Assembly: GCF_014837175.1 (NCBI RefSeq)
Contig: NZ_JACYFR010000002.1
Location: forward strand, 558,001 to 622,000
From: Cellulomonas sp. JH27-2
GTDB lineage: Bacteria > Actinomycetota > Actinomycetes > Actinomycetales > Cellulomonadaceae
DNA: 64,000 nt
Direction of reading: 5' to 3'
In this document: one piece after another, positions 57,562-64,000 of the stretch
Layout of the letters: every line of letters begins with the position of its first letter
How positions within the stretch are numbered: the stretch's first letter is position 1
Program-made: the position numbers and the translations under genes
The notes under the pieces: generated by a model
The model's database searches: none
What the model was told of the DNA's origin: nothing
What the model saw: the letters and a program-made list of their open reading frames with translations, nothing else

Positions 57562-59033
57562 CGCCGGCGCTTCTCCCGGACCCGCACCGAGATGGAGATG
57601 GGCGTGCCCTCGAAGCCGAACGTCTCGCGCAGGCGGCGCTCGATATAGCGGCGGTAGCCCGGGTCCAGGAAGCCCGTGGTGAAGATCACGAACCGGGGCG
57701 GGCGCGTGGAGGCCTGCGTCGCGAACAGGATGCGCGGCTGCTTGCCCCCGCGCACCGGGTGGGGGTGGGCCGCGACGAGCTCGCCGAGGAACGCGTTGAG
57801 GCGCCCGGTCGAGATGCGCGTGTCCCACGAGTCGAGCGCGCGCTCGAGCGCAGGCACCAGGCGGTCGCTGTGCCAGCCCGTGCGGGCCGAGAGGTTGACG
57901 CGAGGCGCCCACTGCACCTGGACCAGGTCCTGCTCGATCTCGCGCTCGAGGAACGGGCGGCGGTCCTCGTCCATGAGGTCCCACTTGTTGTAGGCGATGA
58001 CCAGGGCGCGTCCCGCGTCGACGACCTGCGAGATGACGCGCGTGTCCTGCTCGGTCATCTTCACCGAGGCGTCGACGAGCACGACGGCGACCTCGGCCTT
58101 GTCGATGGCGGACGCGGTCCGCAGCGACGCGTAGAAGTCGGCGCCCGACGTCTGGTGCACGCGGCGGCGGATGCCGGCGGTGTCGACGAACACCCACTGC
58201 TTGTCACGCAGAGTCACGAGCTCGTCCACCGGGTCGCGCGTGGTGCCGGCGACGTCGTCGACGACCACGCGCTCGGCCCCGACCACCTTGTTCAGCAGGG
58301 AGGACTTGCCGACGTTCGGACGCCCGACGAGCGCGACGCGGCGCGGACCCTCCGGTCGCAGCACGCCGTGGGCGGACACCTCCGGGAGCACGTCGAGGAT
58401 GGCATCGAGCAGGTCGCCGGTGCCGCGACCGTGCAGCGCCGAGACGGGGTAGGGCTCCCCCAGCCCGAGCGACCAGAGCGCGAACGCGTCGGCCTCGCCG
58501 GCGGGGCCGTCGACCTTGTTGGCGCACAGCACGACGGGCTTGCCCGATCGGCGCAGCAGCCGGACGACCTGCTCGTCGGTGTCCGTGGTCCCCACGGTCG
58601 CATCGACGACGAAGACGATGGCGTCCGCCAGGCCGATGGCGACCTCCGCCTGCTCGGCGACACGCGCCTCGATGCCCGCGACGTCGACCTCCCAGCCGCC
58701 GGTGTCGACGAGCGTGAAGCGCGTCCCCGACCACTCGGCCGGGTAGCTCACGCGGTCGCGGGTGACGCCCGGCTTGTCCTCCACGACGGCCTCGCGGCGG
58801 CCGAGGATGCGGTTCACCAGGGTCGACTTGCCCACGTTGGGTCGGCCGATGATCGCCAGGACCGGCAGCGCGCGGGCGGCCTCCTCGAGCCGCTCGCCGC
58901 CCTCGACGCCGTCGAGCAGCGCCAGGTCGTCGTCGGCGAGGTCGTACTCCGCCAGACCGGCGCGCAGAGCCCGTTCACGGTCGGCGTCGCTGGCCTCGTC
59001 GGGCAGCACCAGGGCAGGGTCGATCTCGGTCAT
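57558..59033 (-). CDS. der: Ribosome biogenesis GTPase Der (EngA)
   Basis: The 491-residue GTPase has two G domains: [22 protein letters not shown] and NKVD in the first; [24 protein letters not shown] and NKWD in the second. The KH-like C-terminal domain ([49 protein letters not shown]) follows. The N-terminus carries about 55 extra residues relative to E. coli, as in other actinobacteria. It assists 50S ribosome assembly. GACAAT lies 6 nt before the ATG, downstream of a hairpin, so it may have its own promoter. Confidence 0.97.
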   Translation of the reverse strand: MTEIDPALVLPDEASDADRERALRAGLAEYDLADDDLALLDGVEGGERLEEAARALPVLAIIGRPNVGKSTLVNRILGRREAVVEDKPGVTRDRVSYPAEWSGTRFTLVDTGGWEVDVAGIEARVAEQAEVAIGLADAIVFVVDATVGTTDTDEQVVRLLRRSGKPVVLCANKVDGPAGEADAFALWSLGLGEPYPVSALHGRGTGDLLDAILDVLPEVSAHGVLRPEGPRRVALVGRPNVGKSSLLNKVVGAERVVVDDVAGTTRDPVDELVTLRDKQWVFVDTAGIRRRVHQTSGADFYASLRTASAIDKAEVAVVLVDASVKMTEQDTRVISQVVDAGRALVIAYNKWDLMDEDRRPFLEREIEQDLVQVQWAPRVNLSARTGWHSDRLVPALERALDSWDTRISTGRLNAFLGELVAAHPHPVRGGKQPRILFATQASTRPPRFVIFTTGFLDPGYRRYIERRLRETFGFEGTPISISVRVREKRRR

Positions 59034-59051
59034 GGCCCCATTGTCGCCTGT

Positions 59052-59076
59052 CGCGGGGCCCGACGACGACCCCGCG
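59052..59076 (-). terminator. Hairpin between plsC and der
   Basis: CGCGGGG (59052-59058) and CCCCGCG (59070-59076) form a 7-bp stem with an 11-nt loop. It may reduce read-through from plsC into der. Confidence 0.5.
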
Positions 59077-59081
59077 GCTCG

Positions 59082-59774
59082 TCAGACCTCGCGCTGCCGC
59101 TCACGCAGGGGGTCGTCCGTGGGCAGCGTCACGCCCGAACGCGCCTGCGCGGCGACCACGACGTCCGCCATGGCGACCCGGATCGCGGTGTTCGCCGCCT
59201 CCAGCGCCTCGCGGCCGGTCATGCCCGGCCCACGCTGCACGCTGATCGGAGCGCCGAACTGCACGACCATCCGCCGCCGCAGACCCGGGATCTTGTTGAC
59301 CGACTCCCCCGTGCGCCGCGTCCCCAGCACCGCGACCGGCACGACCGGTGCGCGCCCGTTGAGCGCGAGCCACGCCGCGCCCGCCCGGGCGTCGGACACG
59401 TCGCCGCGGCCGCGGTTGCCCTCGGGGAAGATCCCGACGACGTCACCGCGGCGCAGCACGCCGTGGCCGGCCGTGAGCGCGGGGCGTCCGCCGGTGCGGT
59501 CGACGGGGATCTGGCCCGCGGCCCGCAGCACCCACCCCACCGGCCCGACGAACATCTCCTCCTTGACGAGCACGTGCGCAGGCCGAGGCGCGACGCCCAG
59601 CAGGATCGGCCCGTCGACGATCCCCGTGTGGTTGGCGGCGAGAAGCACCGGACCGTCGCCGGGCACGTTCTCGCGCCCGACGACCTCGGTCGCCCACACC
59701 ACGCGCGCGAGGAACCGCCCCACCCAGCGCGCCCAGCGCGGGCCCCAGGGCGACGGCAGCCGGGGGTCGCTCAT
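59082..59774 (-). CDS. plsC: 1-acyl-sn-glycerol-3-phosphate acyltransferase
   Basis: The 230-residue acyltransferase has the catalytic motif LLAANHTGIVDGPIL (NHx4D), GWVLRAAGQIPVDR, VVGIFPEGNRGRGD (motif III) and VVPVAVLGTRRTGE. It makes phosphatidic acid from lysophosphatidic acid. There is one hydrophobic N-terminal stretch. It lies 3 bp after the cmk stop, in the conserved order cmk-plsC-der. The ATG at 59774 gives the usual length. Confidence 0.93.
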   Translation of the reverse strand: MSDPRLPSPWGPRWARWVGRFLARVVWATEVVGRENVPGDGPVLLAANHTGIVDGPILLGVAPRPAHVLVKEEMFVGPVGWVLRAAGQIPVDRTGGRPALTAGHGVLRRGDVVGIFPEGNRGRGDVSDARAGAAWLALNGRAPVVPVAVLGTRRTGESVNKIPGLRRRMVVQFGAPISVQRGPGMTGREALEAANTAIRVAMADVVVAAQARSGVTLPTDDPLRERQREV

Positions 59775-59777
59775 CGG

Positions 59778-60494
59778 TCAGCCGCGGTTCGCGACGACGT
59801 CGAGCACCGCCTGCACGGTCTGGTCGAAGTCGAGGTCGGACGAGTCGACGGTCACGACGCCGTCCGCAGCCACGTGGAACTGCACGACGGTCGAGTCGTC
59901 CGCGTCCCGCCGCAGCACCTGGTCGCGTGTGGCCTCGACGGCGGCCTCGTCGGCCGCCCCGTGGACCTCGAGCGAGCGACGACGCAGCCGCGCCTCCTCC
60001 GACGCCGTCAGCAGCACGCGCACGTCGGCGTCGGGGGCGACGACGGTCGTGATGTCCCGGCCCTCGGCGACGATCCCGCGGCCCTCGCTGAACGAGCCCG
60101 GCTGGCCGGCCTCCTCGATCGCGGCGCGCTGCAGGCGCCCCAGCTCCGCACGCACCTCGAGGTTGGTGGCCACCGCGCTCACCGCGGCGGAGATCGTCGT
60201 CTCACGGATGGCCTCACCGACGTCGGTGCCGTCGACGGTCACCGTCGGCGCGGCCGGGTCCACCCCCATGACCAGCGGCATCGCACGCACCGTGGCCGCG
60301 ACGGCGTCCGCGTCGTCGAGCGCGACGCCCGTGTGCAGGCACCACCACGTCGCCGCGCGGTACATCGCGCCGGTGTCGAGGTAGGACAGGCCCAGGGAGC
60401 GCGCCACCGCCTTCGAGACGCTCGACTTGCCCGAGCCCGAGGGGCCGTCGATCGCAATGGTCAAGGGGGTCGTGCTCAACTCACCAGTCTCCAT
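59778..60494 (-). CDS. cmk: Cytidylate kinase
   Basis: The 238-residue kinase phosphorylates CMP and dCMP. The P-loop is IAIDGPSGSGKSSVSKAVARSLGLSYLDTGAMYRAATWW. GRDITTVVAPDADVRVLLTASEEARLRRRSLE contains the NMP-binding and lid arginines. The ATG at 60494 overlaps tyrA by 19 bp; a TTG at 60479 would overlap by 4 bp and remove 5 residues, and cannot be excluded. It lies in the tyrA-cmk-plsC chain. Confidence 0.95.
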   Translation of the reverse strand: METGELSTTPLTIAIDGPSGSGKSSVSKAVARSLGLSYLDTGAMYRAATWWCLHTGVALDDADAVAATVRAMPLVMGVDPAAPTVTVDGTDVGEAIRETTISAAVSAVATNLEVRAELGRLQRAAIEEAGQPGSFSEGRGIVAEGRDITTVVAPDADVRVLLTASEEARLRRRSLEVHGAADEAAVEATRDQVLRRDADDSTVVQFHVAADGVVTVDSSDLDFDQTVQAVLDVVANRG

Positions 60495-61585
60495 CCGCGG
60501 GCCGTCAGCTCCGCCTCGAGGTGCTCGGCGCTGCCGGGCAGCACCGCGATCTGCGCCATGCCGACCGGGCGGCCGGCGGCGTGCTCGAGGTGCAGGTCCT
60601 CGAGGTTGACGCCGGCCTCGCCGACGTCGGTCAGCAGGCGAGCCAGCTCGCCCGGGGTGTCGGGGACGAGCACGGTCACGAGCGTGTACTCACGCTGCGC
60701 ACCGCCGTGCTTGCCCGGGATGCGCGCCACGCCCGCGTTCCCGCGCGCGACGGTCTGGGCGATCGTCGCGAGCAGACCCGGTGCCACGTCCTCCGGACCG
60801 GAGGCGGCGTCCGCCCCGGCCAGCGCCCCGATGACGGCGTCCAGGTCCGAGCGCACCGCGACGAGCACCGCGTGCACGGCGCCGGCGTTCGCGGCCAGGA
60901 TCGACGTCCACAACGCGGGGTCCGAGGCCGCGATGCGCGTGACGTCCCGGAGCCCCTGACCGGCCAGGCCCAGCGCGGCGTCGTCGGCATCCTGCAGGCG
61001 AGCGGCCGCGAGCGACGCGACGACCTGGGGAACATGGGACACCAGCGCGACGGCCTCGTCGTGCGCCGACGCGTCCATCGCGACGGGCACCGCCCCCAGG
61101 TCCACGGCCAGCGAACGCACGGCCAGAACCGACTCCGGCCGGGACGAGCCCGAGTCCGCGATCACCCACGGCCGACCCAGGAACAGGTCGGGCACCGCGG
61201 CCGACGGGCCCGACCGCTCACGGCCGGCCATCGGGTGCGAGCCCACATAGCGCGTCAGGTCGGCGCCGACGGCGCGCAGCTCGTCCAGGACGTGACCCTT
61301 GACGCTCGCCAGGTCGGTCACCACGGCGTCCGGGTGCGCGGCCAGCTCGACCGCCACCACCTGCGCCGCCACGTCCGGGGGCGCCGCGACGACGATCAGC
61401 GTCGGCTCGTCGTCGTCCGCGGCCGCCGGCCGGCCGGCGCCCACGTCCCGGGCCAGGGCCAGCGCGGTGCGCGACGGGTCGGACAGCACCACGTCGACGC
61501 CGTGCCCGCGCAGCGCGAGCCCGACGGACGCGCCCAGCAGCCCGGTGCCGACGACGCGCACCGGTCCCGTGGTCGCTGCGGTCAC
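60476..61585 (-). CDS. tyrA: Prephenate dehydrogenase with ACT-like domain
   Basis: The 369-residue enzyme turns prephenate into 4-hydroxyphenylpyruvate for tyrosine. It has an NAD-binding VRVVGTGLLGASVGLALRGHG, the SVKGHV and VGSHPMAGRERSG catalytic segments with the conserved His, a helical middle (ALVSHVPQVVASLAAARL) and a C-terminal ACT-like region (LVTVLVPDTPGELARLLTDVGEAGVNLEDLHLEH). The GTG start overlaps the rluB stop as GTGA. Confidence 0.94.
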   Translation of the reverse strand: MTAATTGPVRVVGTGLLGASVGLALRGHGVDVVLSDPSRTALALARDVGAGRPAAADDDEPTLIVVAAPPDVAAQVVAVELAAHPDAVVTDLASVKGHVLDELRAVGADLTRYVGSHPMAGRERSGPSAAVPDLFLGRPWVIADSGSSRPESVLAVRSLAVDLGAVPVAMDASAHDEAVALVSHVPQVVASLAAARLQDADDAALGLAGQGLRDVTRIAASDPALWTSILAANAGAVHAVLVAVRSDLDAVIGALAGADAASGPEDVAPGLLATIAQTVARGNAGVARIPGKHGGAQREYTLVTVLVPDTPGELARLLTDVGEAGVNLEDLHLEHAAGRPVGMAQIAVLPGSAEHLEAELTARGWRLVS

Positions 61586-62493
61586 ATCCCCGCCTGCGCC
61601 ATGAGCGACCCGATCTCGGTCTTGGACAGCACCCGCGTGCGACCGGGCTTGAGGTCACCGAGACGGATGGGGCCGATGCTGGTGCGCACCAGGCTCACGA
61701 CGGGGTGACCCACCTCGTCGAACATGCGACGCACGATGCGGTTGCGGCCCTCGTGCAGCGTGACCTCCACCAGACTGGCCTGCGGCGTGACCTGAACGAC
61801 CGTGAACTTGTCGAGCTTCGCGACACCGTCCTCGAGCTCCACGCCGCGGATCATCTTGCCGCCCAGCGACGGGATGACCCGGCCCTCGACCTGCGCCAGG
61901 TAGGTCTTGGCGACACCGTGCGACGGGTGCGAGAGGCGGTTGGCGAGCTCGCCGTCGTTGGTCAGCAGGATGATGCCCGACGTGTCGGCGTCGAGGCGCC
62001 CGACGTGGAAGAGCCGCTCGTCGCGGTTGGCGACGTACTGCGCGATCGTCGGCCGGCCCTCCGGGTCGTGCATCGTCGAGACGACGCCCGTGGGCTTGTT
62101 CAGCGCGATCGTGATGATCGACGTGTCGAGCTGCACGCGCAGCCCGTCGACGTGGATGACCGCCTTCTTGGGGTCCACGCGGACACCCAGCTCGGTGACG
62201 ATGGCGTCGTCGACGGTCACCCGGCCTGCGGCGATGAGCTCCTCGCACGCGCGACGCGAGCCGAGCCCTGCGGTCGCCAGGACCTTCTGCAGCCGCACGC
62301 CCTCGGGGTCGTGCACGTCCACGTCCCTCTTCGGCGCGGGCCGACGACGAGCACCGCCGCCCGCCGACCGCGCACCGCGGCCCTCCCCGGGGAACGGGCT
62401 GCCGCCGCGCTGACCGCCCTGCTGGCCGCCCTGGCGCTTCGCCCCGGGCTTGCCGCTGCTGGGCCTACCGCCGCGTCGTTCCTGCGGACTCAT
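61582..62493 (-). CDS. rluB: 23S rRNA pseudouridine synthase RluB-like
   Basis: The 303-residue enzyme begins with a basic Gly/Arg-rich extension of about 60 residues, then an S4 RNA-binding domain (VRLQKVLATAGLGSRRACEELIAAGRVTVD) and the RsuA/RluB catalytic core with GRLDADTSGIILLTNDGELANRLSHPSHGVAKTYLAQVEG, the Asp being catalytic. It modifies 23S rRNA in the large subunit. Starts overlap the scpB stop (ATGA). Its place after scpB is conserved. Confidence 0.94.
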   Translation of the reverse strand: MSPQERRGGRPSSGKPGAKRQGGQQGGQRGGSPFPGEGRGARSAGGGARRRPAPKRDVDVHDPEGVRLQKVLATAGLGSRRACEELIAAGRVTVDDAIVTELGVRVDPKKAVIHVDGLRVQLDTSIITIALNKPTGVVSTMHDPEGRPTIAQYVANRDERLFHVGRLDADTSGIILLTNDGELANRLSHPSHGVAKTYLAQVEGRVIPSLGGKMIRGVELEDGVAKLDKFTVVQVTPQASLVEVTLHEGRNRIVRRMFDEVGHPVVSLVRTSIGPIRLGDLKPGRTRVLSKTEIGSLMAQAGM

Positions 62494-63173
62494 CTGTACT
62501 CCCCGATCGTCTGGTCCACGCCCTCGAGCACGTCGATGTCCGGCAGGTAGGGCGCGAGCGGCGGCAGCTGGTCCAGGCTGGACAGGCCCATCCGCTCCAA
62601 GAAGTATCCCGTGGTCTCGTACAGCAGCGCACCACTGCTCGGGTCGGTGCCTGTCTCGACGACCAGACCGCGGGCCGTGAGCGTGCGCACGACGCCGTCG
62701 ACGTTGACGCCCCGCACCGCCGAGACCTGACCGCGCGTCACGGGCTGGCGGTAGGCGATCACCGCGAGCGTCTCCAGGGCGGCCTGCGTCAGGCGCGCGC
62801 TCTGGCCGTCCAGGACGAACCGGCCGACGACGTCCGCGTAGACCGGCGCCGAGTAGATGCGCCAGCCGTCGCCGACCGGCCGCAGCTCGAAGCCGCGCGC
62901 CCTGCCGCCCACCTCCCCCCGGTAGTCGGCGACGAGCTCGCCGAGCAGCTGCTCCACACGTTCCGTCGGCAGTGCCAGCACCGACGCCAGCCGGACCGTC
63001 GGCACGGGCTCGTCGGCGACCATCAGCACCGCCTCGAGCGCGGCCAGTGCGCCACCGGGCAGGTCGTCGACGTCGAAGGCCAGCTCGTCGGGCTGCCCGA
63101 CGGCCTGGGTCTGCGCGTCTTCGTCGGCCGACACGTCGGGCCGGTCCTGCTCGGTCATCGGATCCTCACTCAT
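62490..63173 (-). CDS. scpB: Segregation and condensation protein B
   Basis: The 227-residue product consists of two winged helices: ALAALEAVLMVADEPVPTVRLASVL with RVEQLLGELVADYRGEVGGRARGFELRPVGDGWRIYSAP, and LTQAALETLAVIAYRQPVTRGQVSAVRGVNVDGVVRTLTARGLVVETG with LYETTGYFLERMGLSSLDQLPPLAPYLP, all typical. It binds ScpA and SMC to organise the chromosome. The acidic N-terminal 40 residues are variable. It overlaps scpA by 4 bp. Confidence 0.95.
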   Translation of the reverse strand: MSEDPMTEQDRPDVSADEDAQTQAVGQPDELAFDVDDLPGGALAALEAVLMVADEPVPTVRLASVLALPTERVEQLLGELVADYRGEVGGRARGFELRPVGDGWRIYSAPVYADVVGRFVLDGQSARLTQAALETLAVIAYRQPVTRGQVSAVRGVNVDGVVRTLTARGLVVETGTDPSSGALLYETTGYFLERMGLSSLDQLPPLAPYLPDIDVLEGVDQTIGEYR

Positions 63174-64000
63174 GACTCGCCGCCCTCGCGTGTCTCGTCG
63201 TCCTCACGCAGCTCGGTCCCGGCCGTCGTGTCCAGCTCGTCGAAGTCGTCGGACACCGCGACCTCGCCCTCCTGCGTGCCCGTCCATCGCACCGTCAGCT
63301 CCCCGAGCGGCGTCACCTGGTCGAACGCCACCGCCGCCTCTCGGAAGAGCTCCAGGAGCGCCAGGAAGCGGGCGACGACGACGATCGTCGAGCCCGCGTC
63401 CGCGACGAGCCCGCGGAACGACGCCGACCCCTGGTGCCGGAGGCGGTCCACCAGCACCGCGGCCTGCTCGCGCACGCTCACCGGCGGCGCGTGCAGGTGA
63501 CTGAGGTCGACGCCCGGCGGAGCGGGCTTGGGCGCGATCGCCTTGGCGGCCAGCGCAGCGAGCTGGTCCGGCCCGATCTGCCAGACGAGCTCCGGCAGCA
63601 GCGCCGCCAGGTGCGGCTCGAGCTGCACGACGCGTGGGAAGCGACGGCCCTCCGACGCGAACCGCTCCGCCAGGTCGGCCGCCACCTCCTTGTAGGCGCG
63701 GTACTGCAGCAGCCGCGCGAACAGCAGGTCGCGCGCCTCGAGCAGCTCGAGGTCCTCGGCGTCCTCGACGTCGGCCGACGGCAGCAGCCGGGCCGCCTTG
63801 AGGTCCAGCAGCGTGGCCGCGACCACCAGGAACTCCGAGGCCCGGTTGAGGTCCCACGTCTGCTCGGCCGCCCGGATGTAGGCGATGAACTCGTCCGTGA
63901 CCTGCGCGAGCGCGACCTCGGTGATGTCGAGCTTGTGCTTGGCGATCAGGCCCAGGAGCAGGTCGAACGGCCCGCTGAAGTTCTCGAGGTGCACCTCGAA
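63170..64000 (-). CDS. scpA: Segregation and condensation protein A, N-terminus cut by window edge
   Basis: 276 residues are visible; the frame continues off the right edge (the first codons read F-E-V). The kleisin N-terminus is FEVHLENFSGPFDLLLGLIAKHKLDITEVALAQVTDEFIAYI, followed by LVVAATLLDLKAARLLP. The C-terminal winged helix holds VVARFLALLELFREAAVAFDQVTPLGELTVRWTG. It links SMC heads. A start at GTG 63994 is possible but would drop usual upstream residues, so the gene is called partial. Confidence 0.94.
   Translation of the reverse strand, partial: FEVHLENFSGPFDLLLGLIAKHKLDITEVALAQVTDEFIAYIRAAEQTWDLNRASEFLVVAATLLDLKAARLLPSADVEDAEDLELLEARDLLFARLLQYRAYKEVAADLAERFASEGRRFPRVVQLEPHLAALLPELVWQIGPDQLAALAAKAIAPKPAPPGVDLSHLHAPPVSVREQAAVLVDRLRHQGSASFRGLVADAGSTIVVVARFLALLELFREAAVAFDQVTPLGELTVRWTGTQEGEVAVSDDFDELDTTAGTELREDDETREGGES

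Overview
This window comes from a very high-GC actinobacterial chromosome, most likely a Cellulomonas or close relative. The evidence is the codon bias (G or C at nearly every third position), two secreted plant-polysaccharide enzymes with C-terminal CBM2 modules (a GH6 cellobiohydrolase with three FnIII repeats, and a GH74 xyloglucanase), and typical actinobacterial gene blocks (garA-ftsR-pgsA, scpAB-rluB-tyrA-cmk-der, Ku/LigD). I see no plasmid, phage, insertion sequence, rRNA or CRISPR array. Both edges cut a gene: an unknown protein on the left and scpA on the right. No gene-free stretch exceeds 300 bases.

1-5,830: accessory metabolism. It holds a DUF336-type haem-degrading protein, an unusual LLM-BBE flavoenzyme fusion, a small SnoaL-like protein, an AraC-VOC-PPOX cluster, a GNAT and a 43-residue acidic protein coupled to a metallo-beta-lactamase-fold gene. 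6,598-13,148: an orphan ParA faces a conserved growth/division block on the minus strand (pgsA, DUF881, DUF1290, DUF881, garA, ftsR, DUF151, MerR). Its order matches M. tuberculosis Rv1822-Rv1830, but no gcvH lies between DUF881 and garA. 13,254-15,734: a CoA-binding protein and a DEAD-box RNA helicase with a long structured leader.

15,806-22,486: a sugar-sensor locus. A LacI-type ligand-binding domain fused to GAF-like, PAS and degenerate GGDEF domains is transcribed away from a true LacI repressor, which is followed by the GH6 cellobiohydrolase. 22,607-30,744: threonine aldolase, a membrane protein, HU, an NHEJ module (Ku coupled to a PHP phosphoesterase, divergent from split ligase and polymerase genes), Dps and an App1-type phosphatase. 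30,986-33,790: the GH74 xyloglucanase. Its upstream region shares a 12-bp element with the cellobiohydrolase gene, and a perfect LacI-like palindrome abuts its -10.

33,953-44,855: malate:quinone oxidoreductase, a sigma factor coupled to a DNA alkyltransferase, pirin, a tRNA-editing-like protein, a lysine-rich secreted protein, lipase, methyltransferase, CPA1 antiporter and a CrcB pair. 44,959-56,280: an AAA/VWA pair, the histidine phosphatase-DUF3090-SCO1664 trio, DUF2252, DedA, PAP2, a FetB-like permease and a two-component system. 56,435-64,000: tRNA-Pro(GGG), a membrane protein coupled to der, then plsC, cmk, tyrA, rluB, scpB and scpA.

Many genes begin 6-7 nt after a TANNNT -10 box with no leader or Shine-Dalgarno. 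This signals leaderless transcripts and was used here to choose several starts.
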